DNA of 64,000 nucleotides from Bacillus sp. FJAT-29814 (lineage in GTDB: Bacteria > Bacillota > Bacilli > Bacillales > Cytobacillaceae): NCBI RefSeq assembly GCF_001510715.1, contig NZ_LMTJ01000008.1, positions 124,001 through 188,000 on the forward strand. Reading direction: 5' to 3'. The translations under genes and the position numbers were made by a program. Shown here one piece after another: positions 33,391 to 40,598 of the stretch. The notes under the pieces were generated by a model. The model searched no databases. It had not been told where the DNA came from and saw only the letters and a program-made list of their open reading frames with translations. How positions within the stretch are numbered: position 1 is the first letter of the stretch; each line of letters opens with the position of its first letter.

Positions 33391-33681
33391 ATGACAGTAG
33401 AGGTTGGGGTATTGATTTCCATTACATCCGTAATAATTGCAATCCTGGCATACTCGCTAAACAAATCAAAAGTGATTAAGTCTGACGGACGGGAAAGCGC
33501 AGAATTAAAGGCAGAATTGGGTTATATCAGGCGCGGGGTAGACGATATCAAGATTGACCTAAAAGCCAGCGAAAAACAGATGCAGCATTTGGGCGAGCGC
33601 GTAACGAGAGTAGAAGAATCCAACAAGTCTTTGCACAAAAGGGTAGATAAAATTGAGGAGAAAGTGGGGAATGGGGAATGA
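33391..33681 (+). CDS. Membrane-anchored coiled-coil protein (XhlA-like), lysis cassette
   Basis: 96 residues: an N-terminal membrane helix (VGVLISITSVIIAILAYSLN), then a long coiled coil (residues 40-95). This is the form of XhlA-type accessory holin proteins that precede a holin and amidase. ATG 33391 is preferred (AGGTG at 33381-33385); the longer frame from 33325 reads through a terminator. It overlaps the holin by four bases. Confidence 0.7.
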   Translation: MTVEVGVLISITSVIIAILAYSLNKSKVIKSDGRESAELKAELGYIRRGVDDIKIDLKASEKQMQHLGERVTRVEESNKSLHKRVDKIEEKVGNGE

Positions 33682-33860
33682 AAAAGAAACTTGGCTCACG
33701 GAAATTTCTCGTCACTGTTGCCGGTGTCATCACTGTCATTGCAAACGATTATTTTGACTTAGGACTAGACGGGGAAAGCGTACTTGCGTTAGTATCTGTG
33801 ATTGCTGCCTATGTCTTGGGACAGGCTCATGTGGATGCAAAAACCAAAGGAGTGGAATAA
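33678..33860 (+). CDS. Phage holin
   Basis: 60 residues with two hydrophobic segments (FLVTVAGVITVIANDYF; ESVLALVSVIAAYVLGQA) and a charged C-terminus, as in phiLC3-type and related Gram-positive holins. It makes the membrane holes that release the lysin. It overlaps the upstream gene and is three bases from the lysin gene. Confidence 0.85.
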   Translation: MKKKLGSRKFLVTVAGVITVIANDYFDLGLDGESVLALVSVIAAYVLGQAHVDAKTKGVE

Positions 33861-33863
33861 GTA

Positions 33864-34904
33864 ATGACTAAAATCTATTTAGACCCAGGACACGGCGGCA
33901 CAGATCCGGGCGCTATTGGTAACGGATTGTTAGAAAAGGTCTTAACCAGGAAAATAGTAGATTATGCAAAATCGTATCTCTTAGCCAATTACGACGGGGT
34001 AGAAGTGCGGACTAGCCGAATTGAAGACGAGACAAAAACACTAAGTCAACGAACTGCTGATGCTAACGCTTGGGGCGCAGATCTGATTGTAAGTCCTCAC
34101 ATTAACAGCGCAGAGGCAAAAAGCGCAAATGGTTTTGAGTCGTTTGTTTACACTAACCCAAGTGCGGCTAGTATCTCCGCTCAGAATATTCTACATGCCG
34201 AAATTTTGGGGGTAATGAAAGCGTGGGGAATCTCCACGGACCGCGGCAAGAAACGCGCCAATTTCCACATGGTTCGTGAACCAAAAATACCTGCTGTATT
34301 GACCGAGAATCTGTTCATCTCAAATGCATTTGACGCAAACAGATTAAAAGACGAGGCATTTTTAAAAGCTGTTGGTGAGGCCCATGCTCGTGGGGCTGCT
34401 AAGTTTTTAGGGTTACCTGCAAAACAAGTATCGCAGCCAGTACCTACCCCACCTAAACAAGCGCCACATCGCATTGCCCAAGTCATTGTGCTGGTGGATA
34501 ACTTAAACGTTCGGACAGGACCGGGAACAAATTTTCCATCGGTTCGCCAGGCTAATAAAGGTGAAATCTTTGACGTATTTGCGAACGTAAATGATTGGCA
34601 CAATGTCGGTAATGATTATTGGGTGTTCGGCAATAATGGTCGATACTTATCATTGGATCTTAATGCTTTAAAACCTAGACTTGCTTATCCTGGTTATGTA
34701 TTCGAGGTAAAAAAGCCGCTAATCAAAAACGAGTATGTCGGCAAGATACAAGAAAAAGTAAATCAATATTTTGGCAAACAGGTTGTGAAAGTGGACGATT
34801 ATTATGGAGAAAAAACGGCAGCTTGGATAAAAGAGTACCAGAAAGCCCACGGCTTAAAAGCTGACGGCGAAGTCGGGCCTAAGACCTGGGTAGTCATGTT
34901 TTAA
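33864..34904 (+). CDS. N-acetylmuramoyl-L-alanine amidase (endolysin)
   Basis: 346 residues. Amidase_3 domain at residues 1-180 (DPGHGGTDPGAIGNG, the catalytic E in LTENLF, and the zinc-site H in SPHINSAEA), an SH3b wall-binding domain at about 208-270 (LVDNLNVRTGPGTNFPSV) and a peptidoglycan-binding repeat at 280-346 (YYGEKTAAWIKEYQKAHGLK). It cuts the amide bond between muramic acid and the stem peptide. No signal peptide, so it depends on the holin. Terminator follows at 34910. Confidence 0.95.
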   Translation: MTKIYLDPGHGGTDPGAIGNGLLEKVLTRKIVDYAKSYLLANYDGVEVRTSRIEDETKTLSQRTADANAWGADLIVSPHINSAEAKSANGFESFVYTNPSAASISAQNILHAEILGVMKAWGISTDRGKKRANFHMVREPKIPAVLTENLFISNAFDANRLKDEAFLKAVGEAHARGAAKFLGLPAKQVSQPVPTPPKQAPHRIAQVIVLVDNLNVRTGPGTNFPSVRQANKGEIFDVFANVNDWHNVGNDYWVFGNNGRYLSLDLNALKPRLAYPGYVFEVKKPLIKNEYVGKIQEKVNQYFGKQVVKVDDYYGEKTAAWIKEYQKAHGLKADGEVGPKTWVVMF

Positions 34905-34909
34905 AAATT

Positions 34910-34942
34910 AAAAGCCCCTTGCTCATTGAGTAGGGGGCTTAA
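34910..34942. terminator. Bidirectional terminator after the lysin gene
   Basis: AAGCCCCTTGCTC pairs with GAGTAGGGGGCTT (34914-34926/34930-34942) around ATT, flanked by AAAA and TT. It lies between convergent genes; its stem includes the last codons of the - strand gene at 34923. Confidence 0.85.
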
Positions 34943-35216
34943 TGCGTTTAAGAGTAAATTCTCCATGCTGATGGACTACTTCTTCAACTAATTCATCATT
35001 TTCCAGCATTTCTTCTCGCTCTAAAGCTTTCTTTAACTTAAATGCCGCCATTTCTTTCGCTTGCTCTGGGGTGCCGCCATAACAGTTATACACAGTAATT
35101 ATTCCGTTTGATGCTGAAGCATTAAAAGTACTACCGAACTCTAAGACACGATATTTTATTTTTCCTCGACGGTAATACCAAAACCAATTCCAAGATTCAT
35201 TAATCCACCACGGCAA
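34923..35216 (-). CDS. Hypothetical protein, 97 aa
   Basis: 97 residues on the - strand; TTG start with a strong GAGAGGAGG site. Aromatic-rich N-terminus (PWWINESWNWFWYYRRGK), then a strand region and a charged helix with AAFKLKKALEREEMLE. It ends inside the shared terminator. No family recognised. It looks like a lysogenically expressed prophage gene. Confidence 0.55.
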   Translation of the reverse strand: MPWWINESWNWFWYYRRGKIKYRVLEFGSTFNASASNGIITVYNCYGGTPEQAKEMAAFKLKKALEREEMLENDELVEEVVHQHGEFTLKRIKPPTQ

Positions 35217-35308
35217 TATATTCGCCTCCTCTCACCATCAAATTTCTGCATTTTATAGGTTATACCTTTATCCATTTATGTACATTTTGTGCCAAAATAA
35301 AAAATCCC

Positions 35309-35527
35309 TCAATCAAGAGGGACTTCTAATATTTTCACCTGTTCAGTCCTATCTTCGCCATCAATAATAACCTTTTCTATTTCCCCGCCATACGGCATCC
35401 GATTTCTGATTTCTCTCCAAAACTCATAAGCGACTTGTTCAGGTTTCCTTCTTCGTAGAGGGAAACTGCCGCCTTGCATAATCTTTGTTTCAGCTGAAAT
35501 GTAGTGGAGCTCGATGGTTACGTTCAT
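35309..35527 (-). CDS. Hypothetical prophage protein, 72 aa
   Basis: 72 residues starting MNVTIELHYISAETKIMQGG, with RKPEQVAYEFWREIR and KVIIDGEDRTEQVK. This small strand-helix-strand protein recurs in Bacillus prophages near the lysis end. AGGAAGA ribosome site. Function unknown. Confidence 0.6.
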   Translation of the reverse strand: MNVTIELHYISAETKIMQGGSFPLRRRKPEQVAYEFWREIRNRMPYGGEIEKVIIDGEDRTEQVKILEVPLD

Positions 35528-35539
35528 TTTTGTCTCTTC

Positions 35540-35983
35540 CTATTTAAAATTTTTAAAGGTTTCGAGTAATTTGTCTTTGGCACTATGATCATTATAAACA
35601 ACCATCATAAACTTACCATTAACAACAATTTCACCAGCTCCATCTAGTTGATTTGTCATTGTTTCTAGTTTAGAACTGGCGTCATCAGGTGAGCTAAATT
35701 CGTACATCTCGACTTTTTGGTCATTCAAGATAACGCCATCCCCATCTGTAGCCCCAATCATGGTGAAAAGCATTTTGTCCCTGGTACCTACTGTGAAACC
35801 GTTATTCGCGAGAAATTCGACTACTCCATCCAAGTTCTTTATTGTAATGACAGGTTCCTCTTTTTTAGCTTCAATCTGCTTTTCTTTCGGCTTTTCAACT
35901 TCCTGATTAACTGGTTTGCTTTCGTCCTTGGCACATCCGGATAGTAAGGATGCTGCCAATAACAAATAAATCATTTTTTTCAT
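35540..35983 (-). CDS. Prophage lipoprotein
   Basis: 147 residues with a lipoprotein signal: MKKMIYLLLAASLLSGC, lipobox LLSGC with the lipid-attached cysteine at 17. A charged K/E/P linker follows (residues 20-45) and then a single small domain of about 100 residues. It is translated from an ATG overlapping the end of the upstream XRE gene, so the two form one operon expressed from the lysogen. Cell-surface prophage lipoproteins are often superinfection-exclusion factors; that role is inferred only. Confidence 0.7.
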   Translation of the reverse strand: MKKMIYLLLAASLLSGCAKDESKPVNQEVEKPKEKQIEAKKEEPVITIKNLDGVVEFLANNGFTVGTRDKMLFTMIGATDGDGVILNDQKVEMYEFSSPDDASSKLETMTNQLDGAGEIVVNGKFMMVVYNDHSAKDKLLETFKNFK

Positions 35984-36180
35984 TCTTCCTTCTCCTTTTC
36001 GTACAGTTCATCTACTGTAACATTTAATATTTCGGCCAGTTTAAAGGCTTTTTCCATAGGCGGGTGAGACCTTCCTGCGATCCAGTTTGACAGCTGGGTA
36101 GGGGATATTTCTAGTAAATTTGCTATGTATTTCTTTTTAAATCCGGTTGCATCGATTAATTCGCCAATTCTGCTTTTCAT
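35980..36180 (-). CDS. XRE-family HTH regulator
   Basis: 66 residues, a minimal single-domain Cro/CI HTH: MKSRIGELIDATGFKKKYIA, then SPTQLSNWIAGRSHPP (recognition helix) and a last helix. ATG 36180 follows GAGGTGG; the longer frame to 36279 lacks a ribosome site. It is divergent from the module at 36338-38188 and probably controls it and its own operon, which includes the lipoprotein. Confidence 0.8.
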   Translation of the reverse strand: MKSRIGELIDATGFKKKYIANLLEISPTQLSNWIAGRSHPPMEKAFKLAEILNVTVDELYEKEKEE

Positions 36181-36296
36181 ATGTAATCCACCTCTATAAT
36201 TATATTCTGTTTGTCCACTTGAATTCCTTTCAAAAATTAATTTTGATAAAAATTCATAATAATTTCGAAGGACAGGCAATATTTAGGCGAATGCCC

Positions 36297-36717
36297 AATA
36301 CACTGTATTAGACACTGACGAATCGAGGTGAAAAAACGTGGGCCCGATTACATTCGGAATGGTTAGCATCGGTGCAGCTGGTGGATCGTTGATGATTGTA
36401 GCTTTATTAAAAAGGTACGGAATATCGATTAATGAGGAGGCAATAAAACTAGTTTTAGAGATTACTAAATATGGAGGGATACTTTATCTGTTGAACCATA
36501 TCAGCAAACTATTTTTATAGTTTACGAGACATCCAGCCCGAACCGATGGATACGAAGTAGACAGCGGGGCGGGAAGATTGTGTAAGCAATCTTAGTTTCT
36601 CCGAGAATGACATTAAAAACGATCATAATATATTGATTAATCAAATAAGAGACATAGCCACTGACTAAGAGACAAAAAGACAAATCCACAGACTAATACA
36701 CTGAAAGGGGCACTGAC
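36297..36717 (+). repeat. Dispersed CACTGA(C) repeats in the two intergenic regions of the right module
   Basis: CACTGAC occurs at 36313, 36659 and 36711, CACTGAA at 36699, and the longer AATACACTG at 36297 and 36695. All lie in the gaps before the genes at 36338 and 36718 rather than in the coding sequence between. Between the genes there is also a perfect hairpin AAGATTG/CAATCTT (36574-36580/36587-36593). These could be operators for the divergent XRE protein. Confidence 0.4.
36338..36520 (+). CDS. Small membrane protein, 60 aa
   Basis: GTG start after CGAGGTG. 60 residues, MGPITFGMVSIGAAGGSLMI giving one membrane helix with a second weaker one near the C-terminus (YGGILYLLNHISKLF). Lies before the FtsK-like gene; it may anchor the translocase or serve as a partner. 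Function unknown. Confidence 0.55.
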   Translation: MGPITFGMVSIGAAGGSLMIVALLKRYGISINEEAIKLVLEITKYGGILYLLNHISKLFL

Positions 36718-37602
36718 ATGTTGGAATGGCTTATACCGCCTGTCCTTATCGGAGCGGCAGCGCTAGTCCCAAACAAGAAACTGGCCAACTGGGAGCTTAA
36801 GAAAAAGCACCTTTATCATCATTCCTGGCTGGTACCAATCGGGAAAAAGAATAAAGTAATGTATCACAATTTCGAGCATTATCCACACCTTCTTGTTGGC
36901 GGCACGACCCGTTTTGGTAAGACTGTGTTTTTAAAAAGTACATTTGCATCTTTATTGGTAAGCAATCCTGATCGAGTCCGGTTTATTATCCTCGACCTAA
37001 AAGGTGGCTTGGAGTTTTGGAAATACCGCAACCTTCCTCAAGTTCTCAAAGTTGCACCAGACTTAGTGGAAGCAGCCAAAGCGCTGGATCACGTTTATAA
37101 GATGATTAAGTTGGAAGAGGAGAGGTTCAGAAAAAACGGCTGGAACAACATAGCCGATACACCCATTAAGGAGCGGACCTTTATCATCGTGGATGAAGGA
37201 GCAGAGTTATCACCAAAATTAGTTGGCAAGGATGCTAAGAAGTTTGCAGAGCTCTGCATGATTTACCTTGGCGAAATTGCGCGGATCGGCGGAGGGTTAG
37301 GGTATCGATTGATTTATGCAACCCAGTATCCAACAGCCGAGGCGGTCCCCATGCAAGTCAAGATGAACATGGTTGCGAGGTTAGCTTTTCGAATTGCAGA
37401 TAGCACTGGCAGCAAAGTTATTCTCGGAAGCAAAAGTACTGAAGAGGAAAAGGGAGCTGACAGGGTTGACCCAATACCAGGAAGGGCTCTTTATAAGCTT
37501 GCAGAAACACATGAAATCCAATGCCCGTTTATAAGTGATCATGCAATAGGAGGGTTTCTACATGAACTTGGAAAGAACGGAAATGATAATGTCGGTGATT
37601 GA
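36718..37602 (+). CDS. FtsK/SpoIIIE-like DNA translocase
   Basis: 294 residues. N-terminal hydrophobic segment (LEWLIPPVLIGAAALVP), then a single HerA/FtsK ATPase domain: Walker A VGGTTRFGKTVFLKS, RVRFIILDLKGG, Walker B FIIVDEGAEL, and YATQYPTAEAVP. It lacks the long membrane and gamma regions of chromosomal FtsK, so it is of the short type found in phages, ICEs and plasmids, where it moves or partitions DNA. ATG after GGGGCACTGAC. It overlaps the next gene by 41 bases. Confidence 0.85.
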   Translation: MLEWLIPPVLIGAAALVPNKKLANWELKKKHLYHHSWLVPIGKKNKVMYHNFEHYPHLLVGGTTRFGKTVFLKSTFASLLVSNPDRVRFIILDLKGGLEFWKYRNLPQVLKVAPDLVEAAKALDHVYKMIKLEEERFRKNGWNNIADTPIKERTFIIVDEGAELSPKLVGKDAKKFAELCMIYLGEIARIGGGLGYRLIYATQYPTAEAVPMQVKMNMVARLAFRIADSTGSKVILGSKSTEEEKGADRVDPIPGRALYKLAETHEIQCPFISDHAIGGFLHELGKNGNDNVGD

Positions 37603-38188
37603 CCGGCTGGGCGTGGCAAGTGTTAAACAGCTACATGAGATATTAAAATTGGGAACGTACCGGCATACCTGCAGAGTAATTGGCAATCTGGAACCATATC
37701 TTCACGTATCTCGTTCTCGTGAAAAAATTGTTTATTTAAATAAGGAAGGCCGGCAACTAATTGGTAGTGAGAAAGAAGTGAAAAAATCTATTCTGTTTGA
37801 TCATATGCTTTTGGCGAACCAGGCCTACGTTTATTATGACTGCCCGGCAGACTGGAAGCGCGAATACGCTATTGAAGTGAAGCAGGAACCGGATTTTGGC
37901 TTTGCAATTCAGGTTAAGGGGTTAACAGTAGCCACTAAGAAAACAATCATTCCAGACGCTGTATTTACCCGTGACGGATATGTGCATCTCGTTGAAATTG
38001 ATAACACGAGGTCCATGCAAGACAATCGGCGAAAGATAAGCAATTATTTGGATGTGTGGCCAGAAATCAAAAAGAAATTTGGCGCGCAACCAAAACTTTG
38101 TATTTTCACCCTGAGTCAGAAAAGAAAAAAGGAGTTTGCCGTCCTATGCGAGAAACTCCCTTGTGAAATAAATATGTTAACTAAATAA
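37562..38188 (+). CDS. Replication-relaxation family protein
   Basis: 208 residues: a winged-helix N-terminus (MIMSVIDRLGVASVKQLHEI), then a nuclease-like core (IIPDAVFTRDGYVHLVEIDN, with D-x-E/K-type residues). It fits the replication-relaxation family, which accompanies FtsK/HerA-like genes in plasmids, phages and ICEs. With the translocase it forms a plasmid-like DNA-handling module of the prophage. Exact mechanism unknown. Confidence 0.8.
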   Translation: MNLERTEMIMSVIDRLGVASVKQLHEILKLGTYRHTCRVIGNLEPYLHVSRSREKIVYLNKEGRQLIGSEKEVKKSILFDHMLLANQAYVYYDCPADWKREYAIEVKQEPDFGFAIQVKGLTVATKKTIIPDAVFTRDGYVHLVEIDNTRSMQDNRRKISNYLDVWPEIKKKFGAQPKLCIFTLSQKRKKEFAVLCEKLPCEINMLTK

Positions 38189-38190
38189 AG

Positions 38191-38412
38191 TTACCCATAA
38201 AAATATTTATTCTGATAATCTTCAAGTACTTTGGTGATCGGTTTTAAATCCAATAATTTAAGATGACCGTGATTTTTGGATAAAGCAGAAACTATATTCG
38301 CGTAATTTACACAAACTTCTAAGTATTTTTCGTGTTCCGATTTTAAATCCTGACTTGTAATATAATTAAGCCTCTCTATAAAAGAATTCAAATAAATTTC
38401 CACTACATTCAC
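38191..38412 (-). CDS. Small hypothetical protein at the prophage edge, 73 aa
   Basis: 73 residues, helical and AT-rich (MNVVEIYLNSFIERLNYITS start). GTG 38412 uses a GGGGG site that lies inside the last codons of the permease gene upstream on the same strand. Either a phage gene at the attachment site or a small host gene coupled to the permease; its base composition is closer to the prophage. Confidence 0.55.
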   Translation of the reverse strand: MNVVEIYLNSFIERLNYITSQDLKSEHEKYLEVCVNYANIVSALSKNHGHLKLLDLKPITKVLEDYQNKYFYG

Positions 38413-38460
38413 CTTAATTCCCCCTTTTATTACGAGTGTCTTTCATAGGCGGAAGGGTAC
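38413..38460. other. Inferred right prophage junction (attR region)
   Basis: Prophage genes end at 38188-38412 and the host permease gene begins at 38414. The permease reads normally up to QIAAIWVGGGTL and then ends with a charged tail PPMKDTRNKRGN instead of a last hydrophobic helix. The switch, near 38450, is the likely crossover. The core cannot be defined because the other junction is outside the window. Confidence 0.4.
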
Positions 38461-39724
38461 CACCGCCAACCCAGATTGCCGCGATTTGTCCAAGTGCTGT
38501 AAGAGTTGCTGCACCCTTCCCAATCGCGACTGCGAATAAAGCGGCTACCGACCCAGCTAGAGAAATCCCGGAAAAACCTGAACCGTCAAGTCCAGTAATG
38601 GCACCAACAACGGTCAAAGTAACCGCTCCAACTTCCTTACTAAGCGGAACAAGACTCGCAAGTCCCAGGCCTAAATCGTTGACGATTCCGTGCGACGCTT
38701 TCGGCAAAAATTCCCCGATTATTTTCATGAACCCAGCATCGCCTAGATAGAAAAATGCCGCGATTGGAATAACCGGCCCAAACACTTTAAATCCGAATTG
38801 AAAACCTTCTATTAAAAAACTTGTGGTTTTTTCAAGTCCTTTGTTTTTGAAACTTGTTAACGAAATGAGGACCAAGATTAAAATCGAGGTACCGCCAATA
38901 AGGGCGGTGGCGTCTCCGCCAGTTAGATCAAGGATTGACATGGCGGCAACATCAGCGCCAAATAAAACAGGAACCAGTAAAGCAAAGAAACGTTTTTGCG
39001 CTAGGCTTAACAGTTTAGGCTGCCCAGATTCCTCCGTGGCAGTACCCGGAACGATTTCTGAAGCCTCTATTTGCAAAACTCCGCGCTTCATGTCACGTCT
39101 TAAAAAGAAGTAAGCCGCTACAGTCGTCACTACCCCCATAACAATGACCAATGGGATACTGGCGTTAATGACATCTTGGATCGGTATCCCGGCGGCATCA
39201 GATGTAAGCTTCGGTGCAGCCTGAATGACGAAGTCACCAGAAAGGGCAATACCGTGGCCAAATAAGTTCATCGCCATGGCGACGCCCAGGGCAGGCAAAC
39301 CGGCTCTTACCGCCACTGGAAGAAGTACGGCACCAAGCAAGGCGACTGCAGGTGAAGGCCAGAAAAACCACGAGATTACCATCATGAGAATACCGATTGT
39401 CCAGTAGGCCATGGCCGGGTTTCGAATCAACCTGCGGAATGGTGAAATCATAACATCATTTATTCCCGTCGTTGTTAACGTGTGACTCATTGCAACGATA
39501 ATCGAGATCACAAGAATCGTAGATAACAATTCAGTAATGGCATAGCCAAAACTGTTAAAAATACTGCTGACCGCATGGCTCAAGCTGCCGGTGGCGGTGA
39601 TGGCGATTAAGAAGATCCCAACGATACAAACAATCGTCGTATCTCGTTTCATGACCATAAATCCGATTATAAGAAAAATAAAGACAACATATATCCAATG
39701 AAGAGCCGTAAGCTCGACAAGCAT
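38414..39724 (-). CDS. GntP-like ion-transporter superfamily permease, possibly 3'-truncated
   Basis: 436 residues, about 10-11 membrane helices (for example IYVVFIFLIIGFMVM, ISIIVAMSHTLTTTGI, VPVLFGADVAAMSIL), with an inverted-topology glycine-rich pair typical of ion-transporter superfamily permeases (GntP/CitMHS-like). Substrate unknown, probably an organic acid. Strong AAGGAGGAGG site before ATG 39724. The C-terminus is unusually short and charged, probably because the prophage replaced the original end. Whether the protein still works cannot be judged. Confidence 0.75.
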   Translation of the reverse strand: MLVELTALHWIYVVFIFLIIGFMVMKRDTTIVCIVGIFLIAITATGSLSHAVSSIFNSFGYAITELLSTILVISIIVAMSHTLTTTGINDVMISPFRRLIRNPAMAYWTIGILMMVISWFFWPSPAVALLGAVLLPVAVRAGLPALGVAMAMNLFGHGIALSGDFVIQAAPKLTSDAAGIPIQDVINASIPLVIVMGVVTTVAAYFFLRRDMKRGVLQIEASEIVPGTATEESGQPKLLSLAQKRFFALLVPVLFGADVAAMSILDLTGGDATALIGGTSILILVLISLTSFKNKGLEKTTSFLIEGFQFGFKVFGPVIPIAAFFYLGDAGFMKIIGEFLPKASHGIVNDLGLGLASLVPLSKEVGAVTLTVVGAITGLDGSGFSGISLAGSVAALFAVAIGKGAATLTALGQIAAIWVGGGTLPPMKDTRNKRGN

Positions 39725-39837
39725 AAAAATGACCTCCTCCTTTCATTTATCCAATGGGATTTTTTATGGGTATCAGCCCCAAATGGATGTAATACAGAAT
39801 ATGAAAGCGGTTTTATTGTGGTGAAAGGAGGGAATAG

Positions 39838-39867
39838 AAAAAAAAAGAAATGGAACAAGGTCCATTT
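39838..39867 (-). terminator. Terminator behind hmoB
   Basis: On the - strand AAATGGA (39867-39861) pairs with TCCATTT (39854-39848), followed by a run of T residues (A-run 39836-39846 on the + strand). It ends the hmoB transcript before the permease promoter region. Confidence 0.75.
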
Positions 39868-39874
39868 CGAAAAA

Positions 39875-40369
39875 CTATTCCGTTATTGTGTACCTACTAA
39901 TATACGGTGCACTCTCAAAGATTTTCAGCCCCTTGCCATCAATAACCTTGTTCTGATGGGCCGTGCCAAACGAATCTGAGCTTTTCCACTTTTGATAAGA
40001 AATTTCATTTTTCCAAACCGTCATAATGACATAGGTGTTGGAAGATAAAGGCTGGAGAATGCGGAGTGCTTTAAATCCGGAGGCACTCTCCACATTGCCC
40101 AAGCGATTTTTAATTTGATGCTCGAACAAGGAACGGCCTTCATCCGTAACCGGGATATTGTTCATCACGACAAAGCCTTCTTTTTGAACATCTGCGACTG
40201 TCTCCAATGCCAGATAACGCCTTGGTTCCTTGAAGACGGTCGCCCCGGTGCTTTCATGATACGATAGTGCGCCGTTTTCATTGATCATCGTGATCAATTT
40301 TTCCTCTGGATGCTTGTGCTCCAATTTCTTCAAAAACTCAAACGTGCCTGTGGTTATAAAAATATTCAT
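39875..40369 (-). CDS. hmoB: Haem-degrading monooxygenase HmoB (YhgC)
   Basis: 164 residues, near the B. subtilis length. An N-terminal extension is followed by an ABM (antibiotic biosynthesis monooxygenase) domain, residues 65-160, with VVMNNIPVTDEGRSLFEHQI and VIMTVWKNEISYQKWKSSD. HmoB opens haem to release iron in the cytosol. As in Bacillus it is divergent from hemE, linking haem turnover to synthesis. GAGGAGG ribosome site. Confidence 0.9.
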   Translation of the reverse strand: MNIFITTGTFEFLKKLEHKHPEEKLITMINENGALSYHESTGATVFKEPRRYLALETVADVQKEGFVVMNNIPVTDEGRSLFEHQIKNRLGNVESASGFKALRILQPLSSNTYVIMTVWKNEISYQKWKSSDSFGTAHQNKVIDGKGLKIFESAPYISRYTITE

Positions 40370-40456
40370 GTTCGGACCTCCTCAATTGTTATTGTTAACG
40401 AAATACCCCAGCCTATTATTTTTAAACAAATTATGAAAACTAAAAACGACTTTTTT

Positions 40457-40485
40457 TTGACAGTTATCAACGTTAGCTATACATA
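40457..40485 (+). promoter_or_regulatory. Candidate hemE promoter
   Basis: TTGACA at 40457-40462 and TACATA at 40480-40485, 17-base spacing, in the hmoB-hemE gap. The -35 box is perfect, the -10 weak. The start codon is 114 bases farther on, leaving a long leader. Confidence 0.45.
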
Positions 40486-40598
40486 AATAGGAATAATCGG
40501 TATAGTGAATAGAGCCATGCATCAGGAAAGTTTTTAATTTTATATTAAATATATTAAAATGATAGGCAGACATGTCTTTGAAAGGTGGATATTAGTAA

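Larger units (their letters stand above)
1..38430. mobile_element. Prophage (temperate siphovirus-like), left end outside the window
   Basis: A continuous run of phage genes: early/replication genes to about 15.4 kb, packaging and head genes 16.6-24.0 kb, tail genes 24.0-32.0 kb, lysis 33.4-34.9 kb and a right-end accessory module to 38.2 kb. All recognisable structural functions of an HK97-type, long non-contractile tail phage are present and look intact. No integrase, excisionase or CI-type repressor is visible, so the left part continues upstream of base 1. The right boundary is inferred to be at about 38.41-38.46 kb, where the host GntP-like permease gene begins on the other strand; the exact attachment site cannot be read without the other end. 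Confidence 0.93.

Noticed and set aside
1..38430. Integrase, excisionase or CI-type repressor inside the window
   Set aside because: No tyrosine or serine recombinase motifs were found in any phage ORF. They must lie upstream of base 1.
39698..39979. 93-codon + strand frame between the permease and hmoB
   Set aside because: It runs antisense into hmoB and through a terminator, and has no ribosome site.
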